From: CAVQBJ01 sp963710725
Lineage (GTDB): Bacteria > Actinomycetota > Thermoleophilia > Solirubrobacterales > Solirubrobacteraceae
Direction of reading: 5' to 3'
Length of the DNA stretch: 64,000 bases
Assembly (NCBI GenBank): GCA_963710725.1
Contig: CAVQBJ010000001.1
Span: forward strand, 310,001-374,000
Shown here: positions 1 through 9,598 of the stretch, in pieces
Numbering within the stretch: the first letter of the stretch is position 1
Layout of the letters: the number at the start of each line of letters is the position of its first letter
Notes under the pieces: model-generated
Databases searched by the model: none
The model's input: only the letters and a program-made list of their open reading frames with translations
What the model was told of the DNA's origin: nothing
Position numbers and translations under genes: made by a program

Positions 1-1503
1 ATCCAGACGCTGCTGCTGTTCTTCGAGCTGGAGTGGGCGGGCGTGCAGGAGGATCGGGCCGAGGAGCTGCTGCGGGCCCCGGAGCTCGCCTTCTGTGCCC
101 ATCACCTGCGCACGATTCGCCGCTACCGCCCGTACCTGCTCAGCGAGCCCGAGGAGAAGATCGTCGCCGAGAAGTCGGTCAGCGGACGGTCGGCGTGGGC
201 GCGGCTGTTCGAGGAGCTGACCTCCGCGATCACGGTGACGCTCGGCGACGGCGAGCCGGGCGCCGAGCCGGTGGCGCTCGACGCCGCACTCAGTCGGCTC
301 GTGCTGCCCGATCGCGACGTGCGCCGCGCGACGGCCGAATCGGTGACGGCCGCGCTGGCGCCGGGGTTGCGCACGCGGGGTTTCATCTTCAACACGCTGC
401 TCGCCGACAAGGCGACCGAGGACCGCCTGCGCGGCTATCGCACCTGGCTGTCGGCTCGCAACCTCGCCAACGAGGCGAGCGACGAGTCCGTGCAGGCGCT
501 CGTGGGCGCGGTCCGCGACCGCTACGAGATCGCCCGGCGGTGGTATCGCCTGAAGGCGAGGCTGCTCGACCTCCCCCGACTGGCCGACTACGATCGCGCC
601 GCGGCGGTCACCCAGGACGAGTTGACGTTCACCTACGGGGAGGCGCGGGAGCTCGTGCTCGACTGCTACGCGGCGTTCTCGCCCGAGCTCGGAAACCTCG
701 CGCGGCGCTTCTTCGACGAGCGCTGGATCGACGCGCCGGTGCGTCCCGGCAAGCGCGGTGGCGCGTTCTGCTCCTCGGCGGTGCCATCGGCCCATCCCTA
801 CGTGCTGCTCAACTACACCGCGCGGCGTCGGGACGTGCTCACGATGGCCCACGAGCTCGGCCACGGCGTGCACTTCGCGCTCTCGGCCAGCCAGGGCATC
901 TTCCATCAGGCCACACCGCTGACGCTCGCCGAGACGGCCTCGGTGTTCGCCGAGACGATCGTCTTCGGACGGCTCATCGATGCCGACCAGACGCCGGCGT
1001 CGCGGCTCGCCCTGCTCGCCGAGAGCATCGAGGGCGCGATCGCCACCGTCTTCCGCCAGGTGGCCATGAACCGCTTCGAGGACCTCGTCCACACTCGTCG
1101 CCGCGAGGAGGGCGAGCTGTCGGTCGAGCACTTCGGCGAGCTGTGGGTGGTGAGCCAGGAGGAGCTGTTCGGCGACTCGGTCGAGGTCACCGAGGGCTAC
1201 CGCTCGTGGTGGTCCTACATCCCGCACTTCATCAACACCCCGGGCTACGTCTACGCGTACGCCTACGGTCAGCTCCTCGCGCTGTCGGTCTATCAGCGTT
1301 ACCGGGAGCGCGGTCCGGAGTTCGTGCCGCAGTACCTCGAGCTGCTCAGCGCCGGCGGCTCGCGCAGCCCCGAGGAGCTCGCGGCGATCGTCGACATCGA
1401 CCTGTCCGATCCGGGCTTCTGGGATGCCGGCCTCGATCTCGTGGAGGCCCAGCTGCAGGCCGCCGAGGCGGCGGCCGAGGCGAGCGGACGGCTCGGGGGG
1501 TAG
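1..1503 (+). CDS. pepF: M3-family oligoendopeptidase F-like metallopeptidase (5' truncated by window edge)
   Basis: Cytoplasmic zinc oligopeptidase that would cleave short peptides. The reading frame is open from base 1, so the true start lies outside the window; the GTG at 43 is only an internal codon. The zinc motif HELGHGVHF sits at about residue 284 of the visible 500 residues, followed by the third-ligand helix (LAETASVFAE). The C-terminal stretch SWWSYIPHFINTPGYVYAYA is typical of the PepF branch of M3 rather than Dcp or oligopeptidase A. The gene ends convergently with the nuo operon, 93 bases away. Family call is firm; substrate is inferred. Confidence 0.88.
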   Translation: MQTLLLFFELEWAGVQEDRAEELLRAPELAFCAHHLRTIRRYRPYLLSEPEEKIVAEKSVSGRSAWARLFEELTSAITVTLGDGEPGAEPVALDAALSRLVLPDRDVRRATAESVTAALAPGLRTRGFIFNTLLADKATEDRLRGYRTWLSARNLANEASDESVQALVGAVRDRYEIARRWYRLKARLLDLPRLADYDRAAAVTQDELTFTYGEARELVLDCYAAFSPELGNLARRFFDERWIDAPVRPGKRGGAFCSSAVPSAHPYVLLNYTARRRDVLTMAHELGHGVHFALSASQGIFHQATPLTLAETASVFAETIVFGRLIDADQTPASRLALLAESIEGAIATVFRQVAMNRFEDLVHTRRREEGELSVEHFGELWVVSQEELFGDSVEVTEGYRSWWSYIPHFINTPGYVYAYAYGQLLALSVYQRYRERGPEFVPQYLELLSAGGSRSPEELAAIVDIDLSDPGFWDAGLDLVEAQLQAAEAAAEASGRLGG

Positions 1504-1596
1504 GGCGGCGGGGCGCGCATCACCTCCGCGCGGCCGTTCGGTTAGGCGGCGGACGCACCCGTCACCCTCGCGTCACACCCGCGGGGGCCGGCGCCG

Positions 1597-3177
1597 CTAG
1601 AACAACCCGCCGAACGCTCCGCCCGCGTGCGCGACGAGATCGAACAGCGGCTGCGGGAAGATCCCGAAGACGATCGTGGCCACCCCGGCGGCCAGCGCGA
1701 CGAAGGCCACCTCGGGCTGCTCGAGCGTGCCGTCGGGACGGCGGCCGTCGCCCGTGGACAGCGCGTCGAGCTCGGGCGAGCCCCCGGCGATCGCCGGCAT
1801 CGCTCCGACGGCGGTCGCGACCGGCGCGGGCTGCGGTGCGTCGGTCATCCACATCGCCGCGATGACGCGCAGGTAGTACCCGAGCGAGATCATCGAGCCG
1901 ATGACGATCACGACGCCGAGCCACGTGTAGCTGCTGTCGACCGCCGCCTCGATCAGATAGAACTTGCCGATGAAGCCCGCGGTGGCGGGAATTCCGGCCA
2001 GACCGAGCATCGCGAAGGTCATCGGCCAGGCGAGGAACGGCCGCGTGCGCCCGATGCCCGCGAGCGCGTCGATGCGGTCGCCGTAGTCGGTCTCGCGCTC
2101 GCGCGCGATGATGACCGCGAACGCGGCCAGGTTCATGAACAGGTACACGGCCAGGTAGAAGGCCACCGCCGAGATGCCGAGCTGCGTCGAGGCCACGACC
2201 CCGGCGAGGATGTAGCCGGCCTGGGCCACGGATGAGTAGGCGAGCATGCGCTTCATCGAGGACTGGCCGAGCGCGCCGACGTTCCCGACGATGATCGTGA
2301 TGGTGGCGATCACGGCGAGCGCCGGGGCCCACACCTGTGCCGTGTCGATGAGCGCGACGTCGAACAGGCGCAGGAACGCGCCGAAGGCGGCGACCTTCGT
2401 CGCCACCGCCATGAAGGCCGTCACCGGCGTCGGCGCGCCCTCGTAGACATCGGGCGTCCACTGGTGGAACGGGGCGATCGACGCCTTGAACGCGAGTCCG
2501 ACGATCGTGAGCGCGATGCCGGTGAGCAGCAGCGGATCGGTGCCGAGCGCGCGTGTGCTGATGGCGGTCTCGATCCCCGAGAAGCTCGTCGCGCCGGTGG
2601 CGCCGTAGAGCATCGCCAGCCCGTAGAGCAGCGTCGCCGAGCCGGCCGAGCCGATGATGAGGTACTTCAGCCCCGACTCGAGCGAGTGCTCGCGGCGCAT
2701 CTCGGCCGCGCAGAGCACGTAGAGCGGGATCGACAGCAGCTCGAGGCCGAGGAACAGCACGACGGTGTTCTGGGCGGCCGCGAGCAGGAACATGCCCCCG
2801 ACCGAGCTGAGCAGCAGCGCGTAGTACTCGCCGTGGGCGGTCTCCCGGGGTGCGACCGAGTTCCACGACAGCAGGACGGTGGCGATGCCGGCCGTGCACA
2901 GGATGAGGTTGAGCGCGAGCGTGAGATCGTCGACGCGGATTGCGCCCGCGACCGCGGTGCGTTGGTGCTTGAAGCGCCAGATCGTCAGCCCGATCGTGAT
3001 CGCGAGGACGATCAGCGTCAGCACCGGCACGCCGCGCTCGCGCGCGCCGCGGTCTGAGAGCAGACCGAACATGAGCACGACGACCGCCCCGCCGAGCAGC
3101 GCGACGAGCGGCGACAGCGAGCCCCAGCCGATGACCGGGTGGGGGAGGTAGTGGGCGGTGGCGAGGATGGGGGTCAT
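1597..3177 (-). CDS. nuoN: NADH-quinone oxidoreductase subunit N
   Basis: Antiporter-like membrane subunit of complex I, 526 residues, last gene of the nuoA-N operon. The protein is hydrophobic throughout, about 14 membrane segments, with a proton-antiporter core. The conserved acidic TM5 motif is present as GLELLSIPLYVL, so the expected glutamate is retained here, unlike in NuoL and NuoM of this operon. The ATG overlaps the nuoM stop by 4 bases (ATGA), indicating translational coupling. A hydrophilic insert near the C-terminus (TDAPQPAPVATAV and beyond) is longer than usual. Identity is very secure from order and sequence. Confidence 0.97.
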   Translation of the reverse strand: MTPILATAHYLPHPVIGWGSLSPLVALLGGAVVVLMFGLLSDRGARERGVPVLTLIVLAITIGLTIWRFKHQRTAVAGAIRVDDLTLALNLILCTAGIATVLLSWNSVAPRETAHGEYYALLLSSVGGMFLLAAAQNTVVLFLGLELLSIPLYVLCAAEMRREHSLESGLKYLIIGSAGSATLLYGLAMLYGATGATSFSGIETAISTRALGTDPLLLTGIALTIVGLAFKASIAPFHQWTPDVYEGAPTPVTAFMAVATKVAAFGAFLRLFDVALIDTAQVWAPALAVIATITIIVGNVGALGQSSMKRMLAYSSVAQAGYILAGVVASTQLGISAVAFYLAVYLFMNLAAFAVIIARERETDYGDRIDALAGIGRTRPFLAWPMTFAMLGLAGIPATAGFIGKFYLIEAAVDSSYTWLGVVIVIGSMISLGYYLRVIAAMWMTDAPQPAPVATAVGAMPAIAGGSPELDALSTGDGRRPDGTLEQPEVAFVALAAGVATIVFGIFPQPLFDLVAHAGGAFGGLF

Positions 3178-4925
3178 CGGCTGCTCGCGATCGTCCTGGT
3201 CCCGTCGATGACGGTTCCGCCGCCGCTGCGGTAGACGACTTGCTCATCTGTCGCGAGGTCCGGTGCCCATCGGACGCGGCCGATTTTGTGCGTCGAGGCG
3301 CTGTAGCTGACACGCAGCGACAGCGGCGCGCTGGCCAGCGACGCCGTCACCGTCGTCGGTCGTGCCGCCACCTGCGCCGGCAGCACCGCGGCGGTGGCGG
3401 AGCGCTCGCTCCGGTGCAGCGCCAGCTGCGGGTAGAAGGCGAAGAACAGGATCACCAGCAGGATCGGCACCAGCACAAGGCCGTCCGCGAGCGACAGCTC
3501 CCGCGAGTGCTCCGAGTCGCGGACCCGATTGTGCATCGTGCGGATGTAGACCCGCAGCGCATACACGCTCGCCATCACCACGCCGCTGAAGGCGACGATC
3601 GAGATCACGATCTTCGAGTTGAAGACGCCGAGCAGGATGAGGAACTCGCCGACGAAGTTCGCCGAGCCGGGCATCGCCAGCGTCGCCAGCGCGACGATCA
3701 GGAAGAAGCTGGCGAGCACCGGCGCCCGGAACGCAAGGCCGCCCATGTCGCGGATGTCCTCCGAGCCGCCGGCGCGCTCGGACAGCAGCAGGATGATGAA
3801 GAACAGCGGCGCGACGACGAGGCCGTGGTTGACCATCTGCAGCAGCGCGCCCTGGGCCCCCTGGGGGTTCAGCGCGAAGATCCCCAGGGTGATGAAGCCG
3901 AGCTGCGCGACCGACGAGTAGCCGCCGATGAGCCGCGCGTTCGTCTGCGTGAAGGCCATCACCGAGCCGTAGAGGATCGAGAACAGCGCGATCAGCAGCA
4001 TCAGCGTCTGGAAATGCGCGGCGGCCTGGGGGAAGAGCGGCAGGGCGATGCGCAGGAAGCCGTACGCGCCCGCCTTGCTCAGCACGCCGGAGAAGACCAT
4101 CAGCACCTCGATCGGCATCGCGCGGTAGCCGTCGGGCATCCAGCCGTGCAGCGGGAAGGCGGGCATCTTCACGAGGAACGCCGCCGCGAAGAACAGGAAC
4201 AGCCACTCCTGTGAGCCCTTGGAGAGTGGGATCGCCTGCAGCGCCGAGAGCGTGAAGTTGATGGGCTCGTTGCTCGTCTGCGAGGCGAGCACCCCGGTGG
4301 CCACGACGGCCGACAGCATCAGCAGCGAGCCGACGAGCGTGTAGATGACGAGCTTGATCGTCGCCTGCACGCGTCCTGGCCCGCCCCAGGCGCCGATCAG
4401 GAAGAAGAACGGGATCAGCATGAGGTCGAAGAACACGTAGAACAGCGCGAGGTCCTGGGCGAGGAACACGCCGAGGACGGCCGACTCGGACAGCATGAAC
4501 AGGAAGTAGAAGAGCCGCGGGCGCTCCCAGTGGCGCAGGGTGGCGGCGAGCACCGCGGCGGCGTACAGCAGGGTGGTGAGGCCGACGAGGAAGACGTTCA
4601 GCCCGTCGATCCCGAGCTTGTAGTGGATGCCGAGGGCGCGGATCCAGACGACGTCGGTGACGTGCTGCAGGCCGCGGGTGTGCGGCGTGTAGTCGACGAT
4701 GTAGCCGATCGCCAGTCCGAGCGCGGCGATCGCGCCGATGAGCGCGATCCCGCCCGCGGCGCGCTCGACGGCGGTCCGCCGCCCTCGTGGGCTCGAGGCG
4801 TCCGCGGACGCATCCGGCGCGACTTCCTCGCCGGCGGGCGCACCCGAGCCGCCGACGTTCGCGAGCAGGCTCGCGAGCAGGCCGGCGATGGCGGGGATCC
4901 AGAGCAGGATGGAAAGCGGCGGCAT
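3174..4925 (-). CDS. nuoM: NADH-quinone oxidoreductase subunit M, with extended C-terminal tail
   Basis: Antiporter-like membrane subunit of complex I, 583 residues against about 500 in most bacteria. The TM7 lysine motif is present (LVKMPAFPLHGWMPDGY). Where most NuoM proteins have a TM5 glutamate, this one reads FYVFFDLMLIPFFFL, so Asp replaces Glu. The usual WLPDAHTEAP signature is changed to WMPDGYRAMP. Extra length comes from a hydrophilic insert after the first helix (about residues 25-55) and about 60 polar residues after the last helix. It starts 6 bases after nuoL and overlaps nuoN by 4. Role is secure; the consequences of the substitutions are unknown. Confidence 0.96.
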   Translation of the reverse strand: MPPLSILLWIPAIAGLLASLLANVGGSGAPAGEEVAPDASADASSPRGRRTAVERAAGGIALIGAIAALGLAIGYIVDYTPHTRGLQHVTDVVWIRALGIHYKLGIDGLNVFLVGLTTLLYAAAVLAATLRHWERPRLFYFLFMLSESAVLGVFLAQDLALFYVFFDLMLIPFFFLIGAWGGPGRVQATIKLVIYTLVGSLLMLSAVVATGVLASQTSNEPINFTLSALQAIPLSKGSQEWLFLFFAAAFLVKMPAFPLHGWMPDGYRAMPIEVLMVFSGVLSKAGAYGFLRIALPLFPQAAAHFQTLMLLIALFSILYGSVMAFTQTNARLIGGYSSVAQLGFITLGIFALNPQGAQGALLQMVNHGLVVAPLFFIILLLSERAGGSEDIRDMGGLAFRAPVLASFFLIVALATLAMPGSANFVGEFLILLGVFNSKIVISIVAFSGVVMASVYALRVYIRTMHNRVRDSEHSRELSLADGLVLVPILLVILFFAFYPQLALHRSERSATAAVLPAQVAARPTTVTASLASAPLSLRVSYSASTHKIGRVRWAPDLATDEQVVYRSGGGTVIDGTRTIASSR

Positions 4926-4931
4926 CTCGGA

Positions 4932-6951
4932 TCAGGTCTGCAGCAGGAAGTAGAAGGCGACGCCGGCGGCCCCGAGCACGAGCAGCGCGACGTAGTAGCG
5001 CAGGAAGCCGTTCTGCAGTGTCCGCACCGCCGCCGAGCCGGCGCGCACGAGCCCGGTCGTGCCGCCGACGATCGCCCCGTCGACGACGACCCGCTCGAAC
5101 GTCTGCTGGGCGAAGCGGCCGGTCCAGGCCGCCGGGCGCACGACGAGGATGTCGATCGCCTCGTCGAAGTACCACTTGTGGATGAGCAGCTCGTAGACCG
5201 CGTGGAAGCGGGCCTGGATGCGCGCCGAGCTGCCGGGGTGCTTGATCCACACCTGGTAGGCGATGAAGATCCCGGTCAGCCCGATCACGGTGCTGAGGAT
5301 GAGACCGACATCGAGGTTCGCCGTCTTCGTGTGTATGTCGTAGAGCCGCGAGTCGGCGAAGCTCGGGGCGAGGAACTTGTCGATCACCGACGTGACTCGC
5401 GGGATCTGCAGGAAGCCGGCCACGATCGCCCCCAGGGCGAGCAGGCTCATGGCGATCTTCATCAGGGGCTGCTGCTCGGCGATGACGTGCACCGGGCCGG
5501 GGAAGCCGACGTCGGTGTCCTCGATCTCACCGGTGGCCGGGTTGAACGGATGCTCCGGGTGGTAGAGGTGGCCGTGTTCGAGCTCGACGGCCTCGCGGAC
5601 CGGCGTGCCGTGGAAGGCGCGGAAGATCATCCGGAACGTGTAGATGCCGGTGAACAACGCGCCGGTGTAGGCGAGCACGTACAGGCCCCAGTGCCAGCCG
5701 CCGCGCTCGCCCACCACGAGCAGGATGTCGTCCTTCGAGAAGAAGCCCGATAGCGGTGGCACGGCCGACAGCGCGAGGCCGCCGATGATGAAGGCCGCGT
5801 AGGTGAACGGCATCGCCTTGCGGAAGCCGCCCATCTTGTCGAGCGACTGCTCGCCGCCCATCGCGCCGATGAGCGAGCCGGCGGCCATGAACAGCAGCGC
5901 CTTGAAGAAGGCGTGCGTCATCAGGTGGAACATGCCGGCCGAGTACGCGCCGACGCTGACCGCCATGATCATGTAGCCGATCTGCGACATCGTCGAGTAG
6001 GCGATCACGCGCTTGATGTCCACGACGGCGAGACCGATCGTGCCGGCCACGAACAGCGTGACCGCGCCGATGACCGCGCCGACGTCCTGCGCCGTGGGAG
6101 CGAGCTCGAACAGGGGGTGCATGCGGGCGATGAGATAGACCCCGGCGGTGACCATCGTGGCCGCATGGATGAGCGCGCTCACCGGCGTCGGGCCCTCCAT
6201 CGCGTCCGGGAGCCAGGTGTGCAGCGGGATCTGCGCGGACTTCGCGAACGCGCCGACGAGGAGCAGGATGCAGGCCGGCGACGAGGTCGCCGTTGTTCGT
6301 GCCCGGCCCGAACGCGCCGTGGTGGGCCGCGGCGAAGGTCCCCAGGAAGCCGACCGTGTGCGTGTGGCGCAGGATGAAGAACGTCCCGAGCACGAGGCCG
6401 ACGTCGCCGACGACGTTGATGACGAACGCCTTGATGCCGGCTCGCGTGGCCGTCGTGCGCCGGTACCAGAAGGAGATCAGCAGGTAGGAGGCTGCGCCGA
6501 CGAACGCCCAGCCGACGATGAGGATGACGAAGTTGCCGGCCAGCACGAGCAGCAGCATCGAGAAGACGAAGAAGTTCAGGTACGCGAAGTAGCGATTGAA
6601 CCCGCGGTCCTCCTGCATGTAGGAGATCGAGTACAGGTGGATGAGCGTCGACACGCCGCTGACCGTGAGGATCATGAACACCGACAGCGGGTCGACGAGA
6701 ATCTGCATGCGCGCGTCGAGCCCGGAGACGACGGCGTAGTCCCACAGCGACGAGGACACCTGGCGGTGCGCCGGCGTCAGGCCCTGCAGCTTGATGAGCG
6801 TGATCACCGAGGCGACGAAGCTGAGGAAGATCGCGGCGGTGGCGATCCAGCCCGCCGTTCGTCCCGGCCACACGCGGAAACCGAGCCCGCACACGAGCGT
6901 GCCCACGAGCGGGAACAGGAGGACCAGCCAGGCGAAGGTCGAGGCGTTCAT
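4932..6951 (-). CDS. nuoL: NADH-quinone oxidoreductase subunit L, split by a one-base frameshift
   Basis: Distal proton-pumping subunit of complex I. The gene is read in two frames: the N-terminal part from the ATG at 6951 to about 6280, and the C-terminal part from about 6270 to the stop at 4932. The second frame opens with CILLLVGAFAKSAQIPLHTW and continues through WLPDAMEGPTPVSALIHAAT, the diagnostic NuoL signature. Total length is 3n+1, so removing one base, for example a G in the GCCGGC around 6275-6280, restores a 672-residue protein. The TM5 position reads GWAFVGAASYLL instead of the usual GWEGVG. An error in the consensus is more likely than a true knockout, because the rest of the operon is intact. 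Confidence 0.93.
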
Positions 6952-6958
6952 CGTGGCG

Positions 6959-7258
6959 TCACCCCTGCAGCTCGTGCATCTCGTCGACGTCGATCGCCAG
7001 GTTGCGGCGGAAGATGGCCACCACCAGGCCGAGCCCGATCGACACCTCGCAGGCGGCGACGGTGATGACCACGAGCGCGAAGATCTGGCCGTCGCCGTCG
7101 CCCCACATGCGCGAGAAGGCGACGAGCGCGAGGTTGCCGGCGTTCAGCATCAGCTCGAGGCACAGCAGCACGATGAGCGGGTTGCGGCGCGTCATCACGC
7201 CCACCGCGCCGAGCGTGAACACGATCGCCGACACGGCGAGATACCAGCCGATCGTCAC
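6959..7258 (-). CDS. nuoK: NADH-quinone oxidoreductase subunit K
   Basis: Small three-helix membrane subunit of complex I, 99 residues, the usual family length. The two buried glutamates needed for proton translocation in studied homologues are both visible: one in LLCLELMLNAGNL (about residue 34) and one in VAACEVSIGLGL (about residue 70). Starts at GTG 7258 and overlaps the nuoJ stop by 4 bases; 7 bases separate it from nuoL. Confidence 0.97.
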   Translation of the reverse strand: MTIGWYLAVSAIVFTLGAVGVMTRRNPLIVLLCLELMLNAGNLALVAFSRMWGDGDGQIFALVVITVAACEVSIGLGLVVAIFRRNLAIDVDEMHELQG

Positions 7259-7986
7259 CAGCCACCTCCGGACGGCGAGTCCGATCGGTCGGCGGCGGCG
7301 ACCGTCGCCGCGGGCTCGACCGGCGGCGCCGGCGGCTCGTCGTTCGCCAGCTCGGCGGGCGCGTGCGCCGCGGCGAACGAGAGCGTGCCGACCGCCTCGG
7401 CGGTCGTGCCGGTGCCGACCGGGCGCGGCAGGGTGCTCAGCAGCCGCTCCTCCTCGTGGAGCTCCTCGGCGATGCCGCCGCGGCGCCGGGCCAGCACGAC
7501 GGCGCCGACGGCGGCCACGAGCAGCAGGAACGAGGCGACCTCGAACGTGAGCAGGAAGCGCGTGAGCAGGAGGTTGCCGATGAAGCGCGGCGTGCCGAAG
7601 CCGGGAATGTACGGCGAGCCCTTCGTGTCGATGCCGCTCAGTCCGGTACCGAGCAGGGCGATGAACAGCTCGATCAGCAGCAGCGCGCCGAACACCGTCG
7701 AGGCGACGCGCAGGCCGGAGCCGAGCGGGCGCCGGGTCGAGGCGAGCGCGGCGTCCTCGCCGACGTAGGCGACGACGAACACGTAGAGCACCATCACCGC
7801 GCCGGCGTACACGACGACCTGCGCGGCGGCCAGGAACTCGGCGCGCAGCAGCAGGAACAGGACGGCGAGGAACAGCAGGTGCACGACGAGCGACAGGACG
7901 GCGAGGAAGGGGTCCCGGAAGGTGATCACCCCGACGGCGCCAGCGATCGTGCCGATCGCGCCGATGAAGAACAGGACAGCGGACAC
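7255..7986 (-). CDS. nuoJ: NADH-quinone oxidoreductase subunit J
   Basis: Membrane subunit of complex I with five predicted helices. The GTG at 7986 (protein VSAVLFFIGAIGTIAG...) is chosen because it lies just after the nuoI stop and begins directly with the first helix; the open frame continues further upstream inside nuoI but that part is not NuoJ. The 243-residue product has the family helix VYAGAVMVLYVFVVAYVG and then a long hydrophilic C-terminal tail of about 70 residues rich in Pro, Ala and Glu. Such tails occur in actinobacterial NuoJ and are probably cytoplasmic and variable. Confidence 0.94.
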   Translation of the reverse strand: MSAVLFFIGAIGTIAGAVGVITFRDPFLAVLSLVVHLLFLAVLFLLLRAEFLAAAQVVVYAGAVMVLYVFVVAYVGEDAALASTRRPLGSGLRVASTVFGALLLIELFIALLGTGLSGIDTKGSPYIPGFGTPRFIGNLLLTRFLLTFEVASFLLLVAAVGAVVLARRRGGIAEELHEEERLLSTLPRPVGTGTTAEAVGTLSFAAAHAPAELANDEPPAPPVEPAATVAAADRSDSPSGGGW

Positions 7987-7997
7987 GGCGCGGGAAG

Positions 7998-8564
7998 CTA
8001 CTCGCCTTCCGCCCGCAGGGGCGTGCGCTCGAGGGGCTCGGCCAGCAGCATCTCCTTCGTGAAGATGAGATCGGTGCGGCTGAAGTCCGACATCTCGTAG
8101 TCGTGGCCCATCGTGATCGCGTCGAATGGACACGCGACCTCGCAGTAGCCGCAGAAGATGCAACGGCTGAGGTTGATCTCGTACACCGCTGCGTAGCGCT
8201 CCCCGGCCGACACGCGATTGTCGGGCGTGTTCTCGGCGGCGACGACGCGGATGCAGTCGGCCGGGCAGGCGGCGGCGCACAGCGAGCAGCCGACGCACTT
8301 CTCCAGGCCGGTGTCCTCGAAGCGGTGCAGCTTGTGGCGTCCGCGGAAGCGCGGGTAGACCGGGACCTTGTGCTCGGGGTAGCTGATCGTCGTCGGGCCC
8401 TCGACGACGCGCGCGAACGTCGTCTTCATCCCGCGCATCGTCTCGCCGAACGCGCGGTACGTGCTCGCCGCCGCGCCCCGGCGCGGCACGCGCGTCACCT
8501 CGACGACGTCCTCGCCGGGGCTCCAGATCGGGAAGTCCTGGGGTGTCGCCGTGCCGTCGCTCAT
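7998..8564 (-). CDS. nuoI: NADH-quinone oxidoreductase subunit I (2x[4Fe-4S] ferredoxin-like)
   Basis: Peripheral-arm subunit of 188 residues carrying clusters N6a and N6b. Both cysteine motifs are complete: CVGCSLCAAACPADC and CIFCGYCEVACPFDA. The start ATG at 8564 overlaps the nuoH stop by 4 bases; an in-frame upstream extension inside nuoH is not used. The N-terminal 40 residues are variable and the C-terminal 40 form the usual extension contacting the membrane arm. Confidence 0.96.
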   Translation of the reverse strand: MSDGTATPQDFPIWSPGEDVVEVTRVPRRGAAASTYRAFGETMRGMKTTFARVVEGPTTISYPEHKVPVYPRFRGRHKLHRFEDTGLEKCVGCSLCAAACPADCIRVVAAENTPDNRVSAGERYAAVYEINLSRCIFCGYCEVACPFDAITMGHDYEMSDFSRTDLIFTKEMLLAEPLERTPLRAEGE

Positions 8565-9598
8565 GGTCCGCTGTGCACGGCGACGACGATGATCGCCGTG
8601 AGGAGGGTGTTCAGGGTGGCGAGCGGAAGCAGGACCTTCCACCCGAAGCTCATCAGCTGGTCATAGCGCGGGCGCGGCAGCGTCGCCCGGATCCAGATGA
8701 ACAGCGTGATGAACAGGAAGATCTTGACGAGCACGACGATCGGGTCGACCCAGCCGGGCACGGTCCACCCGAACGGCAGCAGCCAGCCGCCGAAGTAGAT
8801 CGTCACAGCGATGCCGGCGACGACGATCATGTTCAGGTACTCGGCGAACAGGAAGGCGACGAAGCGCGTCCCGCCGTACTCGGTGAAGTAGCCGCCGACG
8901 ATCTCGCCGTCGGCCTCGACGAGGTCGAACGGCGAGCGGTTGGTCTCGGCGAACCCGGCCACGAGGAAGATGAGGAAGCCGACGAACTGCGGGATGAAGA
9001 ACCACATGCCCTCCTGGGCATGCACGATCTCGGTGAGCGACAGTGTCTGTGCGGTGATGAGCACGCCGACGAGGGCGAGGCCCTGCGAGACCTCGTAGGA
9101 GATGAGCTGCGCCGCGCCGCGCATCGCGCCGAGCAGCGAGTACTTCGAGCCCGAGGACCAGCCGCCGAGCATGATCCCGTAGAAGGCGATCGCGCCGAAC
9201 GCGAACACGTACAGCGGCCCGACGCTGGGGTCGATCCCGTACAGCCCGACCGGCGTGCCGAAGATGTGCTGCACGTCCCCGAACGGCACGAGCGCGAGGG
9301 CGGCGGTGGCCGTGAAGATGGAGATGACCGGCGCGAGCGCGAACAGCATCGGCATCGAGGTGCGCGGGTTGAACGGCTCCTTGGTGGCGAACTTGACGAT
9401 CTCGGCCATCGGCTGGAGCAGCCCGAACGGCCCGACGCGCTGCGGTCCGTAGCGGTTCTGGAAGCGCCCGAGCAGCTTACGCTCGTAGACGATCAGCATC
9501 GGCAGGATGCCGAGAACGACCCCGAAGATCACGAGCGCCTTGATGATCTGGATCCACCACGGCTCGTAGTAGCCCACGACTGCGTACGGGGAGCTCAC
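8561..9598 (-). CDS. nuoH: NADH-quinone oxidoreductase subunit H
   Basis: Membrane subunit, 345 residues with about eight to nine helices, forming most of the quinone-binding cavity together with NuoB and NuoD. The conserved cytoplasmic loop is present: ETNRSPFDLVEADGEIVGGY followed by EYGGTRFV. GLLQPMAEIVKFATKE near residue 60 is another family hallmark. Initiates at GTG 9598, overlapping nuoG by 4 bases, and runs into nuoI with another 4-base overlap. Confidence 0.97.
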   Translation of the reverse strand: MSSPYAVVGYYEPWWIQIIKALVIFGVVLGILPMLIVYERKLLGRFQNRYGPQRVGPFGLLQPMAEIVKFATKEPFNPRTSMPMLFALAPVISIFTATAALALVPFGDVQHIFGTPVGLYGIDPSVGPLYVFAFGAIAFYGIMLGGWSSGSKYSLLGAMRGAAQLISYEVSQGLALVGVLITAQTLSLTEIVHAQEGMWFFIPQFVGFLIFLVAGFAETNRSPFDLVEADGEIVGGYFTEYGGTRFVAFLFAEYLNMIVVAGIAVTIYFGGWLLPFGWTVPGWVDPIVVLVKIFLFITLFIWIRATLPRPRYDQLMSFGWKVLLPLATLNTLLTAIIVVAVHSGP

